From NCBI RefSeq assembly GCF_010548465.1, contig NZ_JAAGMD010000725.1:26617-90616 (forward strand): a DNA stretch of 64,000 nt, read 5' to 3'. The notes below the pieces were generated by a model. It had not been told where the DNA came from and did no database searches. It was given only the letters and a program-made list of their open reading frames with translations. Source of the DNA: Streptomyces sp. SID14436. GTDB taxonomy: Bacteria > Actinomycetota > Actinomycetes > Streptomycetales > Streptomycetaceae. Below are positions 33,548-42,703 of this stretch, one piece after another. Position 1 is the stretch's first letter. Every line of letters begins with the position of its first letter. A program made the position numbers and the translations under genes.

Positions 33548-34802
33548 GGTCGCCCTCCAGCCTGGCCGAGCGTGCCCGGACGCCGACGACCGGCGCACTG
33601 GTCATGCCCGCAACGAGGTTGGACCGCACGTGCACCGGATCACCCGCGGCCTCGAATGACTCGAAGTGTGTGAACAGCTCCTCGAACACGACGCGCAAAG
33701 TCGAGCGTGTCACACCGAAACCGACGCAGAAGTGCGGACCGCTGCCGAAGGTCAGATGACGGTTGGGAGTGCGGTCGATGCGGAAGTCGTACGGTTGCTC
33801 GAAGGCCTCCTTGTCACGGTTGGCCGATCCCAGCCAGGACACCACTGGGTCGCCTGCGCGGATCAGTGCGCCGCCCAGATCCACGTCGCGGGTGGCGTGT
33901 CGCATGACGTGGCTGGCCGGCGTCGCCCAGCGCAGGGCCTCTTCGATGCCGCTGTCCAGCAGGTCGGGGCGTGTGCGCCACCGCTCGTACTGGTCCGACC
34001 GGATCAGCTCCAGGACGGCGGCCGGCGGCACATGGGCCAGTGACACCGTGGCGCCGATGAGGAGTAGGTAGCAGTTCGCCATAACCGTGGGCACATCGAG
34101 CGGTTCGCCATCGGTCTCAATGGCCATGAGCAGACTGAGCAGGTCCTCGCCATTGCTGTTGCGGCGAGTGCGGGTCAGGTCGTGGAAGTAGGCGTAGATC
34201 TCACGGTGCGCGCGGTTCATCGTGGCGGTGGCGCCCTGCGGTAGCCGGTAGGCGTCCTCGTCGGGTGCTACCGCCATGCGGGCCAGGCGGGCCAGGTCCG
34301 GCCAGTCCTCCTTGGGCAGTCCCATCTGGGTCCCGAACACCGCGATCGGCAGCTCGGCTGTGGCCTTGGCCAAGTCGAACGGCTCTCCGTCGATCCCGGG
34401 GGCAATCAGCTCGCGGACCCGAAACCGGATGTCGGGGATGTACTGCTCCACGGGCCTGGATCCGAGTGCCTGCTGCAGCGGGACACGCAGAGCGGCGTGC
34501 CATGGCGGGTCAATCAGGGAGAGTTGGCGGCCCCCGGCTGGATCGTCCTCGCCAAGCGAATGCAGCAGCGTTCCGCGTTCAGAGGTGAACGTGGCGTGTT
34601 CACGCAGTACGAATGCCACATCGGCATGGCGGGTCACCGACCAGAATCCGCTGCTCCGCCAGGATTGCCACATCACCGGCGCTTGTTCACGCATCACATG
34701 CCAGACGGCGTGCGGATCACCGTCGCTGTACAGCGTGGCGTCCGCCAAGTCGACCGCGTGCAGGTCGATGGGTTCCCGGCCGGTCGGGCGGGTCAGCCTC
34801 AT
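33537..34802 (-). CDS. Cytochrome P450, third
   Basis: A 421-residue P450 in operon 2. The haem loop is FGSGPHFCVGFGV with the axial Cys, the ExxR is EALR. The I helix reads IGATVSLAHV: both the acid and the following Thr of AGx(D/E)TT are changed. Its start overlaps the stop of the free carrier protein (ATGA at 34799-34802), and that carrier is the likely substrate platform. The C-terminal FVSGMTSAP-like stretch (NLVAGMTSAP) matches those of the two operon 1 P450s, so all three belong to one family. Confidence 0.88.
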   Translation of the reverse strand: MRLTRPTGREPIDLHAVDLADATLYSDGDPHAVWHVMREQAPVMWQSWRSSGFWSVTRHADVAFVLREHATFTSERGTLLHSLGEDDPAGGRQLSLIDPPWHAALRVPLQQALGSRPVEQYIPDIRFRVRELIAPGIDGEPFDLAKATAELPIAVFGTQMGLPKEDWPDLARLARMAVAPDEDAYRLPQGATATMNRAHREIYAYFHDLTRTRRNSNGEDLLSLLMAIETDGEPLDVPTVMANCYLLLIGATVSLAHVPPAAVLELIRSDQYERWRTRPDLLDSGIEEALRWATPASHVMRHATRDVDLGGALIRAGDPVVSWLGSANRDKEAFEQPYDFRIDRTPNRHLTFGSGPHFCVGFGVTRSTLRVVFEELFTHFESFEAAGDPVHVRSNLVAGMTSAPVVGVRARSARLEGDRVG

Positions 34803-35149
34803 GGAGCGGACTCCTGACGTGAGTGGGCTTGGGCACCCTCGATCGCCTGGGCGAGCTCAGCCACGGTGGGCGCTAGGAACAGCGTGCGTGCGGGGATCGC
34901 GGTGCCATAGAGGTGTTCCACGTCCACCAGAATCTGCGTGGCGAGTATGGAGTGTCCGCCCAGCTCGAAGAAGTCGTCGTGCACGCCCACGAGTGAGACG
35001 TTGAGCCGGTCGCTCCACATGTCGGCCAGTGCGGCTTCCAGTTCGGTGCGCGGAGGGGTGTAGTCGGCGGCGGGTTCCTTCTCTGCACGCGAAACTGGTT
35101 CTTTGGGGCCCAGCTGAGCGTCCTTGGGTCCCGTCGCGTCGGTGGTCAT
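34799..35149 (-). CDS. Free-standing peptidyl carrier protein
   Basis: A 116-residue carrier protein. After a charged 40-residue N-terminal extension, the PCP fold (about 45-105) has DDFFELGGHSI with the phosphopantetheine Ser and the usual LxxLF and AxT segments. It has no A domain of its own and must be loaded in trans or accept a residue from another carrier. It overlaps the P450 gene downstream and the class V aminotransferase gene upstream (35146-35149), which suggests the amino acid it holds is modified by the neighbouring P450. Confidence 0.92.
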   Translation of the reverse strand: MTTDATGPKDAQLGPKEPVSRAEKEPAADYTPPRTELEAALADMWSDRLNVSLVGVHDDFFELGGHSILATQILVDVEHLYGTAIPARTLFLAPTVAELAQAIEGAQAHSRQESAP

Positions 35150-36294
35150 CGCGCGCCCTCCAGAGCCGCCAGTGCGCGCTGTGCGGCTGAGACCCCGGTG
35201 CCCGGCTGGACCTGGTGGCCGGCGGCGGTGATGGCGAGTTCGACCGCGCTGATGGCTGTGATCACGTCATAGGCATCCACCTCACCGCAGTGGCCAAGCC
35301 TGATAACCCGTCCGGCCAGCCTGCCGACCCCGCCTGTGATCTGCACGCCATGTTCGTCGAGCAGGGTCCGGACGAGTTTGTCCGCATCGACGCCGGGTGG
35401 CGTCCGGGCAGCCGTCACCACTGACCCCGTGCCCGCGGGGATCAGCATGTCGAATCCCAGCGCTGCCAGGCCTGCCCGCGCAACCGTGCAGGCTGTGGCA
35501 TGGCGTTGGCAGACCTCGTCCAGCCCTTCGGTGAGAATGCGGTCCAACGCCACGTCGAGCTGGCCGATCAGCGTGGTCGCCGGAGTAAATGGGGTAGCCC
35601 CGCGCTCGGCAAGTGCGGTCTTGATCTGGGTCCAGTCGAAATAGAACCGCGGCATTGTGGCAGCCTGGTGGGCTTGCCAGGCCCGCTCGCTGATAGCGAC
35701 GAAGGACAGGCCGGCGGGCGTCATCAGCGCTTTCTGGCACCCGCTAACTACGACATCCAGACCGCGATCGGCGCAGCGCAGCGGGAGGGCACCAAGGCTC
35801 GAGGCGGCATCGACGACGCTGACCACGTCGCGAGTCGCTTCTGCGAAGGCGTCCATGTCACTGACTGCTCCGGTCGAGGTTTCGCAGTGGACGCACACAG
35901 CCCCGGTGATGGAGGGGTCGGCGGCCAGTGTGTCCGCCACACGTGCGGCGTCGACTGACTCGCCCCATTCGAAAGCGAGCTCGACGACGTCGAGCCCGAA
36001 TGCGCGGCACATCGCCGCCCATCGCTCGGCGAAGAAGCCGTTGTTCGCCACCAGGACCCGTTCACCGGGCGAGAAGAGATTCTGGATCGTCGACTCGCAC
36101 GCTCCGGTAGTGCTGGACATCAGCATCAGCACATCTGAGTCGGTCTCGAATATGGCACGCAGATTGCCAGTTACGCGATCGAACTGGCTCGCGAAGCGTG
36201 GAATGCGCTCGTCGATCGCCGGGAGCGCACCCGCTGCGGTCACCTCCGGTGGTGCTGCCGTTGGGCCGGGAACCATGAGCCGGTACTTCTTCAT
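35146..36294 (-). CDS. Class V aminotransferase (alanine-glyoxylate/serine-pyruvate type)
   Basis: A 382-residue PLP enzyme with PGPTAAP near the N-terminus, VDAASSLGA and the PLP Lys188 in SGCQKALM. These belong to the class V group including alanine-glyoxylate aminotransferase and purine-catabolism transaminases. The start ATG 36294 has a GGAGGAG site. It most likely interconverts an amino acid and its 2-oxo form, perhaps using the oxo acid made by the plus-strand hydroxyacid dehydrogenase. The substrate is not readable from the sequence. It follows the C-A*-PCP gene by 31 bases in operon 2. Confidence 0.85.
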   Translation of the reverse strand: MKKYRLMVPGPTAAPPEVTAAGALPAIDERIPRFASQFDRVTGNLRAIFETDSDVLMLMSSTTGACESTIQNLFSPGERVLVANNGFFAERWAAMCRAFGLDVVELAFEWGESVDAARVADTLAADPSITGAVCVHCETSTGAVSDMDAFAEATRDVVSVVDAASSLGALPLRCADRGLDVVVSGCQKALMTPAGLSFVAISERAWQAHQAATMPRFYFDWTQIKTALAERGATPFTPATTLIGQLDVALDRILTEGLDEVCQRHATACTVARAGLAALGFDMLIPAGTGSVVTAARTPPGVDADKLVRTLLDEHGVQITGGVGRLAGRVIRLGHCGEVDAYDVITAISAVELAITAAGHQVQPGTGVSAAQRALAALEGAR

Positions 36295-36325
36295 CGCCGG
36301 TCGTCTCCTCCACGCCTCGCCGCGG

Positions 36326-39300
36326 TCAGCTGTTGTCTTCTGCGGAATCGAGCTTGCGCTGTAGCTCCTCGCTGCTCAGCCCGAGTACCGCCACGGCGTC
36401 AGCGGCGGCCTGGTGGGCGTTGTCCGCACCGATGGCGGATTCGATCTCCACTGCGAGCTCGGCAGCGGTGGGAGCCTCAAAAACTGTGCGCAGCGACAGG
36501 TCGGCGTCGAAGACCTCACTGATCTGAGCAAGGAGCTTGACGATGAGGATCGAGTGGCCGCCGAGGTCGAAGATGTTGTCACCAACGCCGATTCCCTGGG
36601 TGTCGAGCAAGTCACGCAGCAGCGCCACGACCACCTGTTCGAGGTCGGTGCGCGGTTCGATGTGCCCGGCCGGCTCCAGGGATCCGGCCAGTTCCACCTC
36701 TGCGGCGCGCAACGTTGCTTGGTCGACTCGCCCATCCGCGAGCAGCGGCAGGACCCGGTGCTCCAGTACAGCGGTGGGCAGCATGTACCGGGCTAGGCGT
36801 TCCCCGAGGTGGGCCTGCACCTCGCGCAGCGGCAACGGTTCAGTCCGCCCTGGTGCGAGGACGATATGTGCCACCACTCCGTGTCCACCGGTGAGTACCA
36901 CGGCATCGTCGATAGCCGGGTGGGTGGCGAGCAGTTGCTCGACGAGAGCAGGGTCGATCCGGGGGTTGGTCAGGTGTGGCTCTCGCACCAGGAATTCCAA
37001 AGCACCGTCCGGACGGACCCTGCCGATGTCGCCGGTGCGTACCATTCGGGCGCCGGGCCGGTCTGTGAACGGGTCGGGCAGCCACGTCGCTGCCGTGGCC
37101 GCTGCAGCGTTGAGGTAGCCGCGTGCCAGCGTGGCGCCGCTGACGTGAATGTGGCCGTAGCTGCCAGGCGGGACGGGACACAAGCGATCATCGAGTATGT
37201 ACACCGTGCAGTGGTCCGCTGGGTGGTATCCGGTGCCAGTGCCGGTAAAGGCGACGTAGCTCGCTGTTTCGGCCGTTCCGTATCCGCGTGGCGTGCTTGC
37301 CGAACTGGTCCGGTCGCGTTCCATACCCGTCAGGGCGCGCAGGCCTGGCCGTATCCCGTCCAGTAGGCGCAGCCGTCGAGGGGTGAGATCCGCGACAGTG
37401 ATTCGTGCGGTGGCAGCACACTCCTGGAGGTCGTTGTCGCCTGGCAGACACGCCGTGGCACCTGAGGTGACCGCGGCGAGGAGCTGGACGATGCCACGTA
37501 CGGACTCGAGGGGCTCGGAGACGAGTACGCGATCGGCTGGTGACAGGGCGAGGCGGCGCCGTAGTCGGGTTACTGCTTCGGCCAGCGCCGTTCGAGAAAG
37601 AGCAACGTCCCGGGCGGTTCCTCCGGTTCCGGCAGTGCGTACCACTGCGGCCAGGAACTCGCCGCGAACAGGATGCGGGGTCGGAGCGTTGCCGGGGGGC
37701 TCTGTTTCATCGGTTGAGTGCACCAGCACGGTGAGCGGTGTGCGGACGTGCTGTCGCGCTGTATTGGCCGTGTCGGCGTCGGCCACCAGCAGCCGTGACC
37801 GCATTGCGGTGATACGCTCGGCCGCCTTGTCTGGTGACGCGACTGCGAGGCCGGCGCCGCAGCGCAGCACCGCCAATGCGGCCGCGACGGTCTCCAGGCT
37901 CGCTGTGTCGGCCACCGTGACAGTCGTCTCCGGACTTGCGCCGTTGCGGGACAGTCTGGCAGCCAGTCCCGCGCTCGCCGTTGCGAGGTCCGCGAAGGTG
38001 ACGTCCCGGTTGCTGGGCAGGGCGAGGGCAACAGCGTCTGGGGACTGTGTGGCCCGAGCCAAGAACTCGGTGACGGGGTCGGTGCCCCGCTCAGGTTCCT
38101 GCGTCGGTGGTGCCGCACGGTGAGGCGCGAGGCCTAACGGTGGCAGGTCTGTCAGTGGGGTGTCCGGGGCGTGACAGACCTGGTCGAGCAGTGTCGTGAA
38201 CGCACGTGCCATGCCGGCGATGGTGCCGCGGTCGAACAAATCGGCACTGTAGTCCGCAGTGACGGCGATGTGGTTGTCGTGGAGGACAGCTCCGAAGGAC
38301 AGGTCGAACTTGGCCGCGCCCAGGTGCAGCCCAGTCACGTTCTTGATCACTGCTTCGCCGAGCCGTGTGCTGTCGCCGGCCGGACGGTTTAGCCCGCAGG
38401 TGACCTGTACCAGTGGGTTGTGGCTAAGCGCCCGGTCCGGGGCCAAGGCCTCGACCAGCCGGTCGAATGGCAGCTCGGCGTGCTCGTAGACATCCAGGCA
38501 GGTCTCCCGGACCCGGTGGAGCAGATCGGCAAAGCTGGCCAGCGGTGTGACGTTACTGCGGACCACGACCATGTTGAGGCATAGTCCGATCAGGTTCTCC
38601 AGTCCTGGAGCACGGTTGGCCATGGGGGTGGCCACGCAGATGTCCGACTGACCGCTGAAGCGTGACAGCAGCAGCTGATAGGCCGCCATGAATACCATGA
38701 AGGGGGTGCAGCGGTGCGCTGCGGCCAAGTCCCGCATCGCCTGTGTCGTGTCCGCTCCGACAATGAACCGGTGGGCGGCGCCACGGAAGGTCTGCACCGC
38801 TGGGCGTGGATGGTCTGTGGGCAGATCCAGCAGGTGCGGTGCGCCGTCGAGCTGGGTGGTCCAGAATTTGACCTGCTCATCGAGTCGGTCACCGCGCAGA
38901 CTTTGAGCCTGCCAAGCAGTGAACTCTGCGTACTGGGTGGCGGGTGCCACGCCGTCCGGGTCCTCGCCGGCGGCGAGTAGATTGTAGAACGTTGCCAAAT
39001 CGCGGAAGAACACGTCGGTAGACACAATGTCGAACACGATGTGGTGCACGCACAGCAGGAGGACGTGCCGCTGCGGAGCCGTCTGTATCAGCCGCACCTT
39101 CAGCAGCGGTCCGTTGCGGATGTCCAGGCCGGTTCGGGATTCGGTGTCGACCAGCCGGTCCACTTCTGCATCTGCTGCAGCCTGCCCAAGCCCGGTCAGG
39201 TCGTCGAATGGGAGTGGGACATTGACCGATCGCAAGATGATCTGCGAGGGCTTGCCGTCAACCATTTCGAACCTGCTGCGCAGCGCTTCGTGGTGGTACA

Positions 39301-39541
39301 CGACAAGCCCTACTGCTTCGGCGAGCACCTTGCGGTCCAACGGGCCGACCACATCTGCCCGCCAGGCGATCGTGTAGAGCGGACTGGCGCCGGTCAGTCG
39401 GTCGAAGAACCACATTCCGTGCTGGCTCAGGGAGATGTCGCGGACCGAGGGCTGTCGTCTCGCTGCCAGCATCCGCCTGAGCACCGCCTGCTTCTCGGCG
39501 GACAGAGCCGTGACACGCTGGTCGAGGTCGCGCCGGTCCAC
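36326..39541 (-). CDS. NRPS C-A*-PCP with inactive adenylation domain
   Basis: A 1071-residue synthetase starting at GTG 39541, one base after the oxygenase stop, with AAGGGA upstream. The C domain (about 35-470) has HHIVFD (His166-His167, Asp171) and looks active. The A region (about 490-960) is decayed: the P-loop reads RTAGTGGTARDV without the Lys, the FDxS motif is absent, YGPTE is reduced to YGTAE, the TGD remains, and the final NGK motif reads DGR. The PCP (about 990-1060) is intact with FDLGGHSI. The module must be charged by another A domain. One TTA codon lies at 38135-38137. Lost adenylation with kept C and PCP implies loading in trans. Confidence 0.9.
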   Translation of the reverse strand: MDRRDLDQRVTALSAEKQAVLRRMLAARRQPSVRDISLSQHGMWFFDRLTGASPLYTIAWRADVVGPLDRKVLAEAVGLVVYHHEALRSRFEMVDGKPSQIILRSVNVPLPFDDLTGLGQAAADAEVDRLVDTESRTGLDIRNGPLLKVRLIQTAPQRHVLLLCVHHIVFDIVSTDVFFRDLATFYNLLAAGEDPDGVAPATQYAEFTAWQAQSLRGDRLDEQVKFWTTQLDGAPHLLDLPTDHPRPAVQTFRGAAHRFIVGADTTQAMRDLAAAHRCTPFMVFMAAYQLLLSRFSGQSDICVATPMANRAPGLENLIGLCLNMVVVRSNVTPLASFADLLHRVRETCLDVYEHAELPFDRLVEALAPDRALSHNPLVQVTCGLNRPAGDSTRLGEAVIKNVTGLHLGAAKFDLSFGAVLHDNHIAVTADYSADLFDRGTIAGMARAFTTLLDQVCHAPDTPLTDLPPLGLAPHRAAPPTQEPERGTDPVTEFLARATQSPDAVALALPSNRDVTFADLATASAGLAARLSRNGASPETTVTVADTASLETVAAALAVLRCGAGLAVASPDKAAERITAMRSRLLVADADTANTARQHVRTPLTVLVHSTDETEPPGNAPTPHPVRGEFLAAVVRTAGTGGTARDVALSRTALAEAVTRLRRRLALSPADRVLVSEPLESVRGIVQLLAAVTSGATACLPGDNDLQECAATARITVADLTPRRLRLLDGIRPGLRALTGMERDRTSSASTPRGYGTAETASYVAFTGTGTGYHPADHCTVYILDDRLCPVPPGSYGHIHVSGATLARGYLNAAAATAATWLPDPFTDRPGARMVRTGDIGRVRPDGALEFLVREPHLTNPRIDPALVEQLLATHPAIDDAVVLTGGHGVVAHIVLAPGRTEPLPLREVQAHLGERLARYMLPTAVLEHRVLPLLADGRVDQATLRAAEVELAGSLEPAGHIEPRTDLEQVVVALLRDLLDTQGIGVGDNIFDLGGHSILIVKLLAQISEVFDADLSLRTVFEAPTAAELAVEIESAIGADNAHQAAADAVAVLGLSSEELQRKLDSAEDNS

Positions 39542-39542
39542 G

Positions 39543-40535
39543 CTAGGTCCCTTTCCTCGCGGCCATGTCGAACGTGCCGATCACTCGGTCGGCTGGAGCG
39601 GACCGTGCGGCACGCGACTTGCGCAGGTCACGGGCGACGTTGAGACGCTTGAGCCAGCGGTCTCGTCCGTCGTAGTTCGCACGGAAGGAGTTGCGCCCGT
39701 GGACAGCCCGGTAGTTGTCCACGAATAGGACCTCGCCCGGGTGCAGTGCGACTTCATGAAGATTGGTCTCCAGGTGCTTGCCCAAGACGTCCAGCGCTTC
39801 CCAGGCGACCGGGTCATGTGCTCCGGGGTCCATGAAGTACGGGTCCAGGCGCAGGTAGGGCGCTGCAGGGTCCCCGAAAAGCACAGCGATCCGCGCCGGC
39901 TCTTCGGTGAAGGCGCTGGCGGAACCATGGGAGTTGTCCGGCCTGACCAGGAATCGCGGCTCGAAGAGTGTCCGCACCGCGTCCTGCGGCAGCGCTTCAA
40001 CGTCGAGCGTCGCGTAGGTGGTGGCCACAGAGTCGTTGTTACGCAGGCACATCAGCCCGACGTAGTCGGCTCGATAGACGTGAAATGCGTCCTCGATGTG
40101 CCAGTAGATCTGCATGTCGCTGGCCGAGTTGAGCTGCACGTTCTCATGGCCCGGGATGGGCAGCACGTCGTGCATGACGCGGCCGGTCTGCTGGGTGCGC
40201 CACGCGATCGCATCGCCGAGCAGCGCCCCGCACAGGAAGAAAAAGATCTCTTCTCGCCGAGTGCTCCTCGACGCTTCCTGCATGCCCCAGCTCAAGGGAG
40301 TCGGCCCGATCCGGGCGTCGTCGAGCGGGTAACCAGACACGACTATCGCGCCGTGCGACTCGTTGAGGCGGACATCGTGCATCGCAAGGCGCAGCGATCG
40401 TGGCAGTTCGTGGGCAAGCACCGCAGCCTGTTGGAGGAACGTCTCGTCCTCCACCCCGGCGAAGTGCGTGGCCAGTTCATCGACGAATACCAACACGTCC
40501 TCGGTGTCCCGGGCGCTCAGCGAAAATCGGTACAT
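39543..40535 (-). CDS. vioC-like: VioC-like Fe(II)/2-oxoglutarate arginine hydroxylase
   Basis: A 330-residue oxygenase of the clavaminate synthase/TauD class. The iron triad is His146-x-Glu148 (WHIEDAF) and His279 (DNYRAVHGR), followed by the Arg that grips 2-oxoglutarate (DRWLKR). WHxEDAF, RADY and NYRAVHGR are the landmarks of VioC, OrfP and AsnO, which hydroxylate free L-Arg or L-Asn at C3. The start is ATG 40535 with GAGGAG upstream. It leads operon 2. With the VioD-like enzyme in the same operon it would produce 3-hydroxyarginine for capreomycidine; other guanidine- or amide-bearing amino acids are possible. Confidence 0.88.
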   Translation of the reverse strand: MYRFSLSARDTEDVLVFVDELATHFAGVEDETFLQQAAVLAHELPRSLRLAMHDVRLNESHGAIVVSGYPLDDARIGPTPLSWGMQEASRSTRREEIFFFLCGALLGDAIAWRTQQTGRVMHDVLPIPGHENVQLNSASDMQIYWHIEDAFHVYRADYVGLMCLRNNDSVATTYATLDVEALPQDAVRTLFEPRFLVRPDNSHGSASAFTEEPARIAVLFGDPAAPYLRLDPYFMDPGAHDPVAWEALDVLGKHLETNLHEVALHPGEVLFVDNYRAVHGRNSFRANYDGRDRWLKRLNVARDLRKSRAARSAPADRVIGTFDMAARKGT

Positions 40536-40715
40536 CGCTCCTCGATCTCCGTGCCTTGCGGCTGCTTATCGCCACGTCGGGGTCCGAACGTACACACGCA
40601 GTACCGACGCGAAATCGACAAAGAGCGGAGCCCAGCCTCCACGTCCTGTGGATTTCACCCGGGGAGACCGGTGCCAGACTGCAGGCAGCCCAGGTCCCGC
40701 CCACGGGGAGTAGTG
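40536..40715. promoter_or_regulatory. Divergent promoter region (operon 2 / radical SAM gene)
   Basis: A 180-base gap between two starts facing away from each other. Ribosome binding sites are visible on both sides (GAGGAG for the oxygenase, GGGGAG for the radical SAM gene). No operator or hairpin stands out. Confidence 0.45.
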
Positions 40716-42365
40716 ATGTCCGACCGGATCGACTGCTTGGTCATCGGCTACAACGACGTGGACTTCGCCGAGTATGAAGGCCGGGTCATGTCGCGCAGTC
40801 CCGACTTCCCTGACCGCCGAATCTTCATGCGGGACCACCTCTTGCTCGGGGATCAGCGTCTTCCGTACATGGACGTGATCAACAGCCTCGCCAACCGCGC
40901 CCGAGCCGGCGCCGACGAAAACTACTACCACGTCGGCGAAGTGCCCAACCTGGCCGCGGTCTACCTGACCAACTTCCTGATCCAGCACGGCTTCTCCGCC
41001 GAGTTCGTGAGCCTCTTCGCGCCGGAGCGCGACCGGGTGGCCCGGCTGCTCGACCAGCGCGACCCGCGAGCAGTGGCCATCACGACCACCTTCTACCTCA
41101 CCCCGGCACCGGTGATCGAGATCGTCCGCTTCATCCGGGCCCGACATCCGGAGACCACGATTGTCGTGGGCGGTCCGCTGGTGGACAACCTCACCACGGA
41201 GTCCGACCCGGAGACGCTGGCGGACATGTTCGACCTCATGGACGCCGATGTGTACGTCCGTGAGTCCCAGGGCGAGGCGACGCTGGCCCGCGTCGTCGAG
41301 GCGGTGCGCAACGGCCGTGCTTTGGACTCGACACCCAACCTGTATGTGCGCCACGGCGGTGATTTCGCGTTCACCGGGCTCCAGCGTGAGAACAACTCAC
41401 TCAACGAAACAGCTATCGACTGGAACCTGTTCACCGATCTCGAACTCGGCGCCACGGTGCAGACCCGGACTGCGCGCAGTTGCGCATTCAACTGCAGCTT
41501 CTGTGATTTCCCGGCCCGTGCTGGTGCGCTCGCGCTCGCCGACATCAAGACGGTGGAGAAGGAGCTGCGCGTTCTGTCGGAGCGCGGCATCCGCAACCTC
41601 GTCTTCATCGACGATACGTTCAACGTGCCGCCCAAGCGGTTCACTGAGCTGCTGCGGATGATGGACCGCAATGACTTCGAATTCAACTGGTACTCGTTCT
41701 TCCGCTGTTCGTCCACGCGGGATGACGAGACCTTCGACCTGATGGCACGCACTGGATGCCGGGCAGTTTTCCTGGGCATCGAATCAGCCAGCGACTCGGT
41801 GCTGAAACAGATGAACAAGTCCGCCTCATCCGCCCGGTACCGCTACGGAATCGAGCAGCTCAAAGCTCGCGGGATCATGACGTTCGCCTCGTTCGTGGTC
41901 GGATTTCCCGGTGAGAACGAGGAGACCGTTCAAGAAACCATCGACTTCCTCAACAGCGCAGCGCCGACCTTCTACCGCGCCGAACCGTGGTGGTACAACC
42001 ACCGCTCCCCCATCCACCAGCGGGCCGGAGAACTCGAGCTAAGCGGACAGGGCTACGACTGGCGGCACCAAACGATGGACATCCACAGTGCGTGCGATGC
42101 CCGAGACGCAATATTCGACGGTGTGACCACCTCGAAATGGATACCGAGCTACAACTTCGACTTCTGGGCGCTGCCCTATCTCGAAGGCAAAGGCTTCTCG
42201 CTGAACGACCACGCGCTGGCGTTCCACACGGTGGCAGAACAGGTGATGCGCTGGAATGACCAGCCCGGTCACCAAGAGGCCGCAGCCTCCGTCAATGAAC
42301 TGTCCCGTCTGTTCAAGGGAATAGACTTGGCTCCTGCCAAGTACAGTTCGAGCAGAGCTAGTTAA
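40716..42365 (+). CDS. Cobalamin-dependent radical SAM enzyme
   Basis: A 549-residue enzyme. The N-terminal 200 residues form a B12-binding-like Rossmann domain (AVAITTTFYLTP, TIVVGGPLVDN). The radical SAM cluster is CAFNCSFC (Cys256, Cys260, Cys263), and GIESASDSVLKQMNK and FVVGFPGENEET are standard SAM-site strands. The opening IDCLVIGYNDVDF reminds me of PhpK, the P-methyltransferase of phosphinothricin biosynthesis, but no phosphonate gene is present, so it more likely methylates or rearranges an unactivated carbon. The start ATG 40716 has GGGGAG upstream. The frame is open before it because of antiparallel coding. Confidence 0.85.
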   Translation: MSDRIDCLVIGYNDVDFAEYEGRVMSRSPDFPDRRIFMRDHLLLGDQRLPYMDVINSLANRARAGADENYYHVGEVPNLAAVYLTNFLIQHGFSAEFVSLFAPERDRVARLLDQRDPRAVAITTTFYLTPAPVIEIVRFIRARHPETTIVVGGPLVDNLTTESDPETLADMFDLMDADVYVRESQGEATLARVVEAVRNGRALDSTPNLYVRHGGDFAFTGLQRENNSLNETAIDWNLFTDLELGATVQTRTARSCAFNCSFCDFPARAGALALADIKTVEKELRVLSERGIRNLVFIDDTFNVPPKRFTELLRMMDRNDFEFNWYSFFRCSSTRDDETFDLMARTGCRAVFLGIESASDSVLKQMNKSASSARYRYGIEQLKARGIMTFASFVVGFPGENEETVQETIDFLNSAAPTFYRAEPWWYNHRSPIHQRAGELELSGQGYDWRHQTMDIHSACDARDAIFDGVTTSKWIPSYNFDFWALPYLEGKGFSLNDHALAFHTVAEQVMRWNDQPGHQEAAASVNELSRLFKGIDLAPAKYSSSRAS

Positions 42366-42703
42366 GGCGCCCGATGCGAGCTTGAGTACCATTCTGTCTG
42401 GTAGTTGAGCAGTCTTGGTCTAGGGGAATCCCGCCACTCCGCTCTTGCCGCGTGGGCCGTTCCTGACATGCCGCCAGGCTTCACAGCGAAATGGGCTCCC
42501 CCACACAACTTCCGTCATCGGGTAGCCGCCTTCCTCAAGCTCGTGAGACGGCTCGGCCGACCTCGTCGGATCACCGAACGGACAACGCTCCTCTACGTGG
42601 TGACATGCACAGCACCGGCCGATGGTTTCACCGGCCAGCGTTCTCATCTGCTCTCGCCGGCTGCCCCATGGGCGCGCCTCCATGCGTGCGTGCCTGACGA
42701 TGC
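42366..42703. other. Convergent gap between radical SAM and NRPS genes
   Basis: About 340 bases between two gene ends. One weak inverted repeat lies near 42617-42638 (GGCCG and CGGCC around a ten-base loop), which might help terminate transcription. I see nothing else. Confidence 0.35.

Noticed and set aside
38700..39500. Possibility that the first condensation domain of the 36326 protein is a starter or cyclisation domain
   Set aside because: HHIVFD is of the ordinary condensation type; the cyclisation signature DxxxxD is not present.
40716..42365. Idea that the cluster makes a phosphonate or phosphinothricin peptide
   Set aside because: The radical SAM protein alone suggested it; no PEP mutase, phosphonopyruvate decarboxylase or related gene is present between the cluster edges.
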